This document shows, piece after piece, positions 31,151-39,433 of a DNA stretch of 64,000 bases. The stretch's first letter is position 1; each line of letters starts with the position of its first letter. The stretch is from DATBVX01 sp963696675. GTDB taxonomy: Bacteria; Pseudomonadota; Gammaproteobacteria; Steroidobacterales; Steroidobacteraceae. Made by a program: the position numbers and the translations under genes. The stretch lies in assembly GCA_963696675.1 (NCBI GenBank), contig CAVOLM010000061.1:48665-112664 (forward strand), given 5' to 3'. The notes beneath the pieces were generated by a model, which ran no database searches, was not told the DNA's origin, and was given only the letters and a program-made list of their open reading frames with translations.

Positions 31151-31551
31151 AACCGCGCCGATAGCTGATCGCGATCCTTCGCGAGCTCAGTACGCGTGGC
31201 ATGCAGGAGACGAACTCGCCCTCGGACCTTGATCGTCAAGACCACGAGCGAAATTATGCAAATGCCTACCACCACGCCCGTCACGGCGAAGGCGGCTGGC
31301 AGGCGATGCGTATCCCAGAACGCCAGGATGATCGTAATGCCGATGAAGAAGATTCCTATCGCCGCGGAGAGCAATGCGATAGAGCCCCAGATCAACAGCG
31401 CCGTGGCTCGTTGAATCTCTTCCTGCACTTCGGTCGTCAGGAGCTCGAGCCGCGTCTGCGCCACCGCGAACAGCGTCGCGAGCAACTTGCTCAAGGAGCG
31501 GAACAGCCCGCTTGCAGGCGCGCTCGATGCCGATGTCCCTTCTTCTGACAT
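31147..31551 (-). CDS. YqjE-like phage-holin-family membrane protein
   Basis: 134 residues with two strong membrane helices (about 51-74 and 84-107). The N-terminal FRSLSKLLATLFAVAQTRLELLTTEVQEE is the family signature. The middle gene of a three-gene minus-strand operon. The holin name reflects the family profile only; nothing phage-like is nearby. Confidence 0.82.
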   Translation of the reverse strand: MSEEGTSASSAPASGLFRSLSKLLATLFAVAQTRLELLTTEVQEEIQRATALLIWGSIALLSAAIGIFFIGITIILAFWDTHRLPAAFAVTGVVVGICIISLVVLTIKVRGRVRLLHATRTELAKDRDQLSARL

Positions 31552-31562
31552 CGCGTGCTTTC

Positions 31563-31865
31563 TTATCGGCGACTGGCGATCAACCCGACTACCAGCCCGG
31601 CAAGCGCGGCAATGCCAACGGCTTGCCAGGGATTCTTGCGTACGTACTCATCGGCGTGCTGGGCTGCTTCGCGTGTGTGTGCGAGCACCTCGTCCTGTGC
31701 CGATGAAAGCCGCTCACGCGCTCCGCGAACGGAGGCCTCGGCTCGCTCGCGAGCCGCTGCGACCTTCTCTCCGGCAATGCCAGCAGTGGCCTTGAGGAGG
31801 TCCTCCGCGTCCTTTACGACAGTTCTCAGATCATCAAACAGTGAATCAGTGGTTGCATGTGCCAT
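31563..31865 (-). CDS. DUF883 (YqjD/ElaB-like) membrane-anchored protein
   Basis: 100 residues: an amphipathic helical region followed by the C-terminal anchor HADEYVRKNPWQAVGIAALAGLVVGLIASRR, which is diagnostic for YqjD/ElaB/YgaM. The E. coli members bind ribosomes at the inner membrane in stationary phase. First gene of the trio. Confidence 0.9.
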   Translation of the reverse strand: MAHATTDSLFDDLRTVVKDAEDLLKATAGIAGEKVAAARERAEASVRGARERLSSAQDEVLAHTREAAQHADEYVRKNPWQAVGIAALAGLVVGLIASRR

Positions 31866-32505
31866 GTGTCAGCGCCTCCGGCTGAGCTACTCGCAGGGGG
31901 AATGGCGCAATCAATTGCGCGATCGTGATCGAGTATCGCGCACGCCTGCGTCCTAGGCCAGAGTGGAAAAACTACACGAAGCGCGCATGTGTAAGTCAAA
32001 GAGGCCGCGCATCGCAAGTTCCGTCGCGGATGGCCACGTCGCAGACGGCCGCATTTGCCACCAGTCGAGCCGGTGCGTGTTGAGCCGAGTCACTTCTTCG
32101 TCGTGACTTGCGCGCAATTGCCATTTCGATATGCACGTGTTCGCGCACGTCACGCGACTACGATCGAGTCCAGGCATGTAGGGACTAACCTGAAAACCCA
32201 ATGCGTTTGCGTCGCAGAAAATCGTGGAATTGACCAGGCACAAGCGTTGGCGACCTGCTCAGCGAGTGCACGTTGAATCGGGTGCGAGTCAATCCAGCGG
32301 CTAACCGGAACCGCGTAACCCATTGAAGAAAAAATAAAAACGACACACCGAGCGGGTGGCTTGAGCTGCGGTGAACTCCGTAGCAGCCTGGCGTTTACAT
32401 GTCGTTTACGGAATGTCAACCCTCCCTCGGGGGATTTTTGGGACGTAGGTCTCAATTACCGTACTATCCGGCGTGACGCGGCTCACACTCCGTGTGGAAT
32501 AAGTC
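31866..32505. other. 640-bp intergenic region at the left edge of the accessory island
   Basis: No convincing gene. A 96-codon minus-strand frame at 31953-32243 has no recognisable product and irregular composition. GC drops towards the right, with an A-rich run near 32325-32340. A possible promoter for the DUF6502 gene lies at its right end. Confidence 0.5.
32438..32467 (+). promoter_or_regulatory. Possible promoter of the DUF6502/repeat-protein locus
   Basis: TTGGGA at 32438-32443 and TACTAT at 32462-32467 with 18 bp between them resemble sigma-70 elements 39 bp before the DUF6502 start. A short inverted repeat CACAC-TCC-GTGTG lies between the promoter and the start codon. Confidence 0.35.
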
Positions 32506-33396
32506 ATGTCGGCTCCGTACAATGTAAAACAAGCGTTATTAGCGGCTTACCGCCATTTGTTGACGCCGCTGGTGCGGATCCTGCTGCGAAATGGGATCTC
32601 TTATTTGGAGTTCGCAGAGGTTACGCGCGAGGTGTTCGTAAATGTGGCGGGACGGGATTTCACTTTACCCAAAAGAAAAATCTCGCTGTCGCGCATAGCA
32701 ATCATGACGGGCCTGTCACGAAAGGAAGTGGCCAGGCTCGCGAAAGAGGGAGGACCGGTCAGGCGGGCTGCGCAAGACGAGGAGCTAAATCGCGTCGGCC
32801 GAGTGCTGCAGGGGTGGTACACCGATAGCGAATTCACCGGACCTTATGGGGTCCCGCTCGATCTGAAGTTTGACGACGCACCTCGCAAACCGAGCTTTAC
32901 AGAATTAGTACGTCGATACAGTGGCGACATGCCTGCTAGGGCAATGCTCGATGAGCTCCTGAGAGTTGGTGCGGCGAGGCTTGAGAAGGACAGCGGACTG
33001 ATCCGAGTTTTGAACCGAGCATACGTGCCTGAAAAACTTGCTGCAGAGAGTGTTCGCCACTTTGGTCTAACGGCACGAGACTTCGTAGACACACTCGAAG
33101 TGAATCTAAGGAAGGTTGGACCGGGGAGAGGGAGATTCGAGCGAAGGGTGGTTGCGGATGAGGGCATGAGCGCGAGCGATTTGGCTGACTTCGACTTCTT
33201 TGTACGGGATCGAGGGCAGCAATTTCTAGTTGAGGTGGATGACTGGATATCAGCGCGGCCAAGACCACGCGCAGGCGAAGAAAGAGTAGACGCAGGCGTG
33301 GGCCTATATATCTACATACGTAATGCGTCAGAAGATGAAGCGCTTGAGAAGAGTTTGGAAGGGGAATCCGATGTTGAAGATTTCGAAAGTTCTTAG
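32506..33396 (+). CDS. DUF6502-family protein, copy 1 (putative helix-turn-helix regulator)
   Basis: 296 residues. The N-terminal NVKQALLAAYRHLLTPLVRILL and YLEFAEVTREVFV segments match DUF6502. A helix-turn-helix-like stretch ISLSRIAIMTGLSRKEVARL is at residues 59-78, and the RVLQGWYTDSEFTGPYG region follows. The C-terminal half ends with a DFDFFVRDRGQQFLVEVDDW helix and GVGLYIYIRN. The family has no established function; the HTH-like segment suggests DNA binding (inference). Codon use and GC are lower than in the backbone. It overlaps the repeat-protein gene by 26 bp, so the two are probably co-expressed. Confidence 0.8.
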   Translation: MSAPYNVKQALLAAYRHLLTPLVRILLRNGISYLEFAEVTREVFVNVAGRDFTLPKRKISLSRIAIMTGLSRKEVARLAKEGGPVRRAAQDEELNRVGRVLQGWYTDSEFTGPYGVPLDLKFDDAPRKPSFTELVRRYSGDMPARAMLDELLRVGAARLEKDSGLIRVLNRAYVPEKLAAESVRHFGLTARDFVDTLEVNLRKVGPGRGRFERRVVADEGMSASDLADFDFFVRDRGQQFLVEVDDWISARPRPRAGEERVDAGVGLYIYIRNASEDEALEKSLEGESDVEDFESS

Positions 33397-34505
33397 CGCG
33401 CCGACGGTGCGCTGCCGCGCGCTTCTGTGCGTAGCGGCTTTCGTCATGGCGGCGCCCTCGTGGGCATCTATTATCGGTGGTGACACCAATTCCATCATTG
33501 GCGGTGACACGCGCTCGATAATTGGCGGTGATCTTAATTCGATCATCGGAAGCGATCTGGCCGCGATTGGTGCTGTTGAGAGCATTGATCTTCGGAAGGG
33601 ATTGATCGTGGTTCTCGGTCAAGCCTTTGCTGTAGACCAAGACACGAAATTTAGCATCGCTGGCCGCTCGGCCTCGAAGGGCACAAAACTGTTGAAGTTT
33701 GTGCGTGTGGGAGATTACGTCGCCGTCGGAGGTGCGAGGGCCGAAGGTGCACCAGCTCGAGCCGGCAACGTCGTGGACGCTAACGATTCGATATACAGAC
33801 GGTGCAACCGAAACCTATGTGAAGGGCGACATCGCTTCGCTTAATGCCGCAATCGGTCGGTTAACTATCGGCTCCCTGACGGTTGACTATACGGCCGTGT
33901 TGAGCGCGGTCGACGCATCTTCATTCGTTGTAGGAGGTACGGTCGAGCTCTCAGGCATTCGACCAAATTCCAACGGCGCATTGCTGGCTTCCGCTGCGAG
34001 AGTGCTGAGTTCTGGCAGCATCGTCGGCGGTGATACGAATTCCATCATTGGCAGCGATACCAACAGCATCATCGGCGGTGATACGAATTCCATCATTGGC
34101 GGCGATACCAACAGCATCATCGGCGGTGATACGAATTCCATCATTGGCGGCGACACCAAGAGCATCATCGGCGGTGATACCAAGAGCATCGTTGGCAGCG
34201 ACGCCAAGAGCATCGTTGGCGGTGACACCAAGAGCATCATTGGCGGCGACGCCAAGAGCATCGTCGGCAGCGACGCCAAGAGCATCGTTGGCGGTGACAC
34301 CAAGAGCATCATTGGCAGTGACACCAAGAGCATCATTGGCAGCGATACCAAGAGCATCATCGGCGCGGTCGATACCGCGGAGCGATGCATTGGTGGAGAC
34401 ACGAATTCCATCATTGGCAGTGACACCAAGAGCATCATTGGCAGCGACGCCAAGAGCATCATTGGCGGTGACACGAATTCCATTATCGGGGGCGATGCGC
34501 GCTGA
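33371..34505 (+). CDS. Secreted octapeptide-repeat protein with DUF5666-like core (one frameshift)
   Basis: The ATG at 33371 follows AAGGGG and overlaps the end of the DUF6502 gene. Signal peptide residues 1-32 end at APSWA; the mature protein then starts at once with four octads (SIIGGDTN, SIIGGDTR, SIIGGDLN, SIIGSDLA). A core of about 130 residues follows, beginning GAVESIDLRKGLIVVLGQAF, with the FVRVGDYVAVGG pattern of DUF5666 domains and a second similar half after the frame slips near 33775. The last 162 residues are almost pure repeat (consensus S-I-[IV]-G-[GS]-D-[TA]-[NK]), ending two residues after a final SIIGGD. No membrane anchor or sorting motif is visible. I know of no described protein with this architecture. 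Confidence 0.8.
33467..33562 (+). repeat. N-terminal block of four 24-bp repeats
   Basis: Four contiguous units at 33467, 33491, 33515 and 33539 encode the octads right after the signal peptide. They are more diverged at the DNA level than the C-terminal block and use TCT, TCC or TCG for the leading Ser. Confidence 0.9.
34017..34502 (+). repeat. C-terminal block of nineteen 24-bp tandem repeats (one interrupted)
   Basis: Eighteen exact-length 24-bp units and one 54-bp unit (34353-34406) run without gaps to the stop codon. Units 1-5 alternate in 48-bp pairs, one starting AGC and ending AAT, the next starting TCC and ending AAC. From unit 6 on most units end in AAG (Lys). The Ser codon family (AGC or TCC) tracks the preceding codon, which shows duplication in pairs. 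Confidence 0.95.
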
Positions 34506-34775
34506 TATCTGGCGCGCAATCTTGCTAGACACGGAACCGGCGCTTAGGTCCTGACCGGGTTCCTGACCTCCTACCGTTACGTTCGGGGTTTCTGCACGTT
34601 TGCGGAGCAAACTTCAGTCTTCCACACTTCGTGCCATTGTCGCTGCTTCGGCTTTCTTAGGGCGTTCGGCGACAAATCTCGATCAACCAGCCCGAAATGT
34701 AGCGTGCCTCCCGTCGCGTGTGATGCTAATGGCCACGTCTACTGGCGTAGTCCACTCACCGGTGGTAGCAATACA

Positions 34776-35526
34776 ATGAGTCAAAAAGACGATCGTACTC
34801 GCGAACTGGTCTTGGAATCGGCGGACAGGATGATCGCCCCACTGGTTCGAATCCTGTCCGCGGTCGGCATGTCGCAGGCCGAGCTGATTGCGATTTGTGC
34901 GCGTCATTGTGAGTCGAGTCGCCGTTCTGGCCGCAAGAGAGCACTCAAGGTCGTGGTTCGCGATCCGCGCTATCCAGACATCATCACGCGCTGGGTCACC
35001 CAGCCGCGATACCAAGATGCTGGACGTCCTGCACTTCTAAAGGCTTCCGGGAAAGTCACCTAGCTTCGCGTCATTGGTTCGCGAGACTGAACCATCGCTA
35101 TCACCACGAGCGGTCCTAAGCGATTGGTCCCGATCCAAAATAGTGCGCATTACACGACGCGGAAGCAGGTGCAGCTTCTTGAGCGCTTTGTGCCTACTAG
35201 GTCCGGCAAGGAGTTTGACCTTGGTTTCCTTGCGACTATGACTGGCGATTTTCTGCGTGCTCACGAATTCAATGTTCTCCACGGCAAGCGTAGAGGCCAT
35301 GGGCTATTCCAGCGGTCTTGCGCATAGCTACGACGTTCATCCAAGCTGGCCCACGATTTCAATGACTTTGCACGCGAGCAAGCTGCTCTTCTGTTGGAGT
35401 CGATTGACGACTGGCTAGCTAGACACCAGATGCCCCAACGCCAAAGACGGAAGGCGAACCGCCTAGGCATGGGCATATATGTGGTGAATGAAACGGTGCG
35501 CCAAAGAGGCGATCGTGGCCGCTAAA
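34776..35526 (+). pseudogene. DUF6502-family protein, copy 2 (broken, HTH region missing)
   Basis: The N-terminus (ADRMIAPLVRILSAVGMSQAELIAICAR) matches the family, but from Arg-rich RRSGRKRA it passes straight to YPDIITRWVTQPRYQDAG, so the 30-40 residues with the helix-turn-helix are missing. The homology then moves between frames: SPSFASLVRETEPSLSPRAVL after about 35050, LLERFVPTRSGKEFDLGF after about 35150, and HDFNDFAREQAALLLESIDDW plus GLGMGIYVV-like sequence after about 35325. At least three frame changes and a deletion suggest real decay, though indel errors are common in this assembly. The 270 bp before it hold no gene. Confidence 0.65.
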
Positions 35527-36408
35527 TCATCCGCCCGCCAAGAGGCTGCATGTCGACGAATTCTGGATCCCCTTGCGACCCTGTTCTTGCGCTTGGGCGT
35601 GGGAGCCGGCGAATTCGCCACGCTGTGCAAGATCTCATATGTACATGCAGCTGCGGAGGCGAACCGACTAGCGAATGGACGTGTAAATCGTTCGCGCGTC
35701 GCGGTAGTGACAGGGCTCACTCGACCGGAGGTAGCTCGTCTCTTGGCGTCAAGAACAAGTCGCGTCACACAACGTGTGTGGCATAGGCATCGAGCTGCAC
35801 GAGTTTTGGACGGGTGGTATTCGGACTCTGCATTCCAGGGAAAGCGTGGTCAACCATTGGCCCTTCCCCTAAAGGGGCCGACGTCGTCGTTCGAGGCACT
35901 GGTGAGGAAATACGCTGGCGACATTCCTGTCAAAGCGGTTCTGCAAGTACTGTCGGATGCAAGTGCACTCTCAGCAACAAAAGCTGGGCTGGTTCGTGCA
36001 AAGCGTCGACGGATTGCTTGGAGACAATATCATTCACAAGCCGTTGAGGAGATTGGCAAGAAAGCGGAAAGCTACCTGCGAGTACTTCTGCACAACCTCG
36101 AGCATCCCGATGACAAGTGGTACGAGGACGGCGTCTCGCAAAAACGTGTTAGTGCGGCTCTGGTGCCGTATCTTCGAAACGAGTTTGCAGCGAGAGGTGA
36201 CGCGCTGCTGCGTATGATTTCAGATCAACTGAATCGACCTCATCGCGATGTAGATATGAGGAAAGCGCGTCGACGTGACTTTCGGCGTCAATCTCTTCTT
36301 GCATCTGCTTCCCGAGAGTTCCACGCGCGGGCGGACACTGAACCGGCATTAGCCGCTACTGCCGCCCCATCGGACCAAGCAGCTCATCCCGAAGCGCGCG
36401 GCGCATGA
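35488..36408 (+). CDS. DUF6502-family protein, copy 3
   Basis: 306 residues, intact. It has the family N-terminus ILDPLATLFLRLGVGAGEFATLCKISYV, a helix-turn-helix-like NRSRVAVVTGLTRPEVARLL at residues 67-86, the ARVLDGWYSDSAFQGKRGQP region and SSFEALVRKYAGDIPVKAVL. It overlaps the end of copy 2 and, at its 3' end, the convergent fadD by 53 bp. The C-terminal tail is Ala-rich and unconserved. Same inferred regulatory role as copy 1. Confidence 0.75.
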   Translation: MKRCAKEAIVAAKSSARQEAACRRILDPLATLFLRLGVGAGEFATLCKISYVHAAAEANRLANGRVNRSRVAVVTGLTRPEVARLLASRTSRVTQRVWHRHRAARVLDGWYSDSAFQGKRGQPLALPLKGPTSSFEALVRKYAGDIPVKAVLQVLSDASALSATKAGLVRAKRRRIAWRQYHSQAVEEIGKKAESYLRVLLHNLEHPDDKWYEDGVSQKRVSAALVPYLRNEFAARGDALLRMISDQLNRPHRDVDMRKARRRDFRRQSLLASASREFHARADTEPALAATAAPSDQAAHPEARGA

Positions 36409-38044
36409 TCTTTCCGACGTTGGTCTTGGGGAGTTCACTTCTGAAATAGATGTGGCGCGGCACTTTGTATCCGGTGAGCGAGGTGCGGCAATGCTCGACA
36501 AGCGCTTCGACAGTGAGGGTGGGATCCCGCTTTACGACGAAGAGTGCAACGACCTCGCCAGCACGTGACGTCGGGCTGCGCTACCGCGGCTGCTTCCAGG
36601 ACACCCGGGTGAGTGACGACGACGCTTTCCACTTCGTTGGGGTACACGTTGAAGCCGGACACGAGAATCATGTCCTTCTTGCGATCCTCGATGTACACGA
36701 AGCCCTTTTCGTCCATGCGACCGACGTCGCCCGGTGCGCAGCCAGCCGTCGGGCAGCATCACCTTGGCGGTCTCGTCGGGTCGATTCCAGTAGCCACGCA
36801 TCACCTGCGGCCCGCGAACGCAGATCTCGCCGACCGCATTCATGGCCAGCTCGCGACCGTCGTCGTCGCGTATCGAAACCTCGGTGGAGGAAATTGGAAG
36901 CCCGATCGAGCCGTTGAATTCCTGGATTGAAAACGGATTGATGCAGGCTGCAGGCGATGTCTCGGTCAGGCCCCAGGCCTGTGTCAGCACGTGCCCGGTA
37001 ACTTTCTTCCAGCGTTCGGCAACCGCCTTTTGCACCGCCATCCCGCCGCCTAGCGTCACGCCCAGTGAGCTGAAGTCGACCTCGTCGAAGCCCGGCGTGT
37101 TCAGTAGTGCGTTGAATAGCGTGTTCACTCCGCTGATATAGGTAAATCGATACTTCTTCAGCTCGGCGACAAACGCGGGGAAGTCGCGAGGATTGGTAAT
37201 CAGGATATTCCTGGCGCCCGACTGCGTGAACACCAGGCAGTTCGCTGTCAGCGAAAAGATGTGATACAGGGGCAGTGCCGTGATCACGACGTTATTTTCC
37301 TTGGGCGTTCCAGTCGCCAACCAGGCGTGCGACTGCAGGACATTGGCGATCATGTTTCGGTGCGTGAGGATCGCGCCCTTGGAAATACCGGTCGTGCCGC
37401 CGGTGTATTGAAGGAAGGCGATGTCTTCATGACCAACATCGATCGGTGCCAGCGTCAGTCCACGCGCATCGCGCAATACTTCCTTTAGTCGCACAGCGCC
37501 TGGAAGGGTGTATTTCGGCACCTGCTTGCGCACATGCCGCACCACGAAATTCACCAGCAGCGATTTCGGAGCGTCGAGCAGGTCGCCGACGCCCGTGACG
37601 ATCACGTGCTTGATGTCGGTATCCGCAAGGACTTCTTGCAGCACGCCCGCAAAGTTTTCGAGTATCAGGATCGCAGTGGCGCCCGAGTCCTTCAGTTGAT
37701 GCTGAAGTTCTCGTGGCGGTGTACAGGGGATTGGTGTTCACAACCGTCACACCAGCGCGGAATGCGCCGGCGATTGCGATCGGATACTGAAGCAGGTTGG
37801 GCATCATCAACGCGAGCCGGTCGCCCTTCCTGAGCCCCGCACGTTGCTGCAACCAGGCACCGAATTGAGCGCTCAACCGGTCCATGTCACCGTAGCTGAG
37901 CGCGGTGCCCATGTTGATGTACGCGGGCTGCGCGCGATATTTCTCGAAGCTCCGCTCGAATATCTCTTTCAGCGACGTGTATTCGCGCGGATCGATTTCT
38001 GCGGGAACACCGGGCGGATAACTTTTCAGCCAGATCTTTTCCAC
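36356..38044 (-). CDS. fadD: Long-chain fatty-acid-CoA ligase (three frameshifts)
   Basis: FadD activates fatty acids to acyl-CoA. The N-terminus MEKIWLKSYPPGVPAEID is typical. The AMP-binding P-loop is FLQYTGGTTGISKGAILTHRN, followed by QAWGLTETSP and the fatty-acid signature region GWLRTG. The frame changes near 37715, 36740 and 36570; the last frame ends TNVGKIMRRALRDELL, the normal C-terminus with the catalytic Lys, and stops at 36356. Total about 562 residues (E. coli 561). The 3' end overlaps the convergent DUF6502 gene. Confidence 0.93.
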
Positions 38045-38134
38045 GACGCGCTCCGGAAGGATTCTTATGCACCTACTGCCACGCGGGGGACGCGCCCTGT
38101 GGCTTATAGCACCGGCCTCGCGCCGGCGGCAACG

Positions 38135-38759
38135 CTACGAACGCGCCAGCATCGGGCGCAACGCCGGCCAGATCGCCTCCAGGAGCTGCGGCTGCGCCTG
38201 GGCGTTTGGATGCAGGCCATCCTGCTGAATCATGTCAGGATCGAGGGCGACCTTGTCGAGAAGAAAGGGCACAAAGGGCAACCGGTATTTGTCAGCCAGT
38301 TCGCCATAGATCGCATGAAACCTTTCCGCGTAGGTCGCGCCGTAATTAGGTGGAATGCGCATCCCCAGAAGCAGCACGCGTGAGCCGTTCTTGCGGGCGG
38401 CCTCGATCATTGCTTCGAGGTTCGCCCTCACTTCGTCCAACGGCAGGCCACGCAACCCGTCGTTGCCGCCGAGTTCGAGAATCACGATCCCCGGACGTTG
38501 CACAGCGAGCGCACGCGCGAGACGGGCCCGTCCCCCATCGGTTGTCTCTCCACTCACGCTGGCATTCACGACATGGTATCCGTACCCTTGGGTAGTCAGT
38601 TTCTTCTGTAGCAGAGACTACCCAGCCTTCCTCGACGCGCATGCCGTACGCGGCGCTGATGCTGTCGCCGAATACCAGGATGTTCGGCGTTGGTGCGGCG
38701 TAACTTGCGGCGAGGTTCAGCGCGGCAAGAATCAGTGCGAGTCGCAAGCCCCGAAGCAT
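38135..38759 (-). CDS. tesA: TesA-type GDSL arylesterase/thioesterase (one frameshift)
   Basis: Periplasmic SGNH hydrolase. Signal peptide residues 1-21, then block I LVFGDSISAAYGM with the catalytic Ser, block III GGNDGLRG, and block V DGLHPNAQAQ with the catalytic Asp and His. The frame slips near 38612 between EEGWV and LQKKLTTQGYGYHVVNASVSG. The start codon overlaps that of ybbA (shared CATG at 38757-38760), the same divergent tesA/ybbA pairing known from E. coli. Confidence 0.93.
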
Positions 38760-39429
38760 GAGCAAACAGTCCGTTCTCAGAGCCGAAGAAGTCGACAAGC
38801 AGGTTAGCAGCCCGGAAGGTCCACTGACCATCCTGAGCGGCATCAACCTGAGCATTGTCGCCGGCGAGTCAGTCGCGGTCGTAGGAGCCTCCGGTGCCGG
38901 CAAGTCAACGTTGCTCGCACTGCTGGCCGGACTCGATGAGCCCAGTCGTGGCAAGGTCTGGTTGAACGGCGCTGAGCTCACCCGTCTCGATGAGGACGGG
39001 CGCGCGGCGCTCCGCGCGAAACACGTCGGCTTCGTGTTTCAGTCCTTTCATCTCGTGCCATCGCTGACAGCTCTCGAAAACGTGATGCTCCCCCTCGAGC
39101 TCGCCGGGCGCAAAGATGCCCGCGGTGCTGCTCTTGAGGTCCTGGAGAAAGTTGGTCTCAGCGCGCGCAAGGGTCACTACCCCAATCAGCTTTCGGGCGG
39201 CGAGCAACAGCGCGTCGCCATAGCACGCGCTTTCGTTACGCGACCTGCGGTGCTGTTCGCGGATGAGCCAACGGGAAATCTGGATACCGCGACCGGCGAG
39301 CGAGTCATGGATCTGCTCTTCGATCTGAACGCGGCGTCCGGCACGACGTTGGTTCTCGTGACGCATGACAAGTCGATTGCAGCTCGTTGCCAACGAGTGA
39401 TCCACCTGGACGCGGGCCGGATCGTCTGA
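38758..39429 (+). CDS. ybbA: ABC transporter ATP-binding protein YbbA
   Basis: 223 residues. Walker A VVGASGAGKSTLLALLAG, the HVGFVFQSFHLVPSLTALENV Q-loop region, signature LSGGEQQRVAIARAF and Walker B AVLFADEPTGNLD. It belongs to the LolD/MacB-like group and pairs with the large permease 4 bp downstream. The substrate is not established. Confidence 0.93.
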   Translation: MSKQSVLRAEEVDKQVSSPEGPLTILSGINLSIVAGESVAVVGASGAGKSTLLALLAGLDEPSRGKVWLNGAELTRLDEDGRAALRAKHVGFVFQSFHLVPSLTALENVMLPLELAGRKDARGAALEVLEKVGLSARKGHYPNQLSGGEQQRVAIARAFVTRPAVLFADEPTGNLDTATGERVMDLLFDLNAASGTTLVLVTHDKSIAARCQRVIHLDAGRIV

Positions 39430-39433
39430 CGCC

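Noticed and set aside
31953..32243. 96-codon minus-strand gene
   Set aside because: No recognisable domain, no ribosome site and irregular composition; I treat the region as intergenic.
34017..34502. CRISPR array
   Set aside because: The repeats are contiguous with no unique spacers and are translated in frame.
34017..34502. RTX calcium-binding repeats
   Set aside because: The unit is 8 residues with one Asp; RTX needs the nonamer GGxGxDxUx.
33887..34610. Two long minus-strand frames of repeating MMLLVS- and NDALGVA-type peptides
   Set aside because: They are reverse-strand readings of the 24-bp repeat array; length 24 keeps every frame open. The plus frame has the signal peptide and ribosome site.
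38594..38632. Inverted repeat GGGTAGTC/GACTACCC inside tesA as a regulatory site
   Set aside because: It lies inside the coding region near a frame slip and may be created by the sequence error itself.
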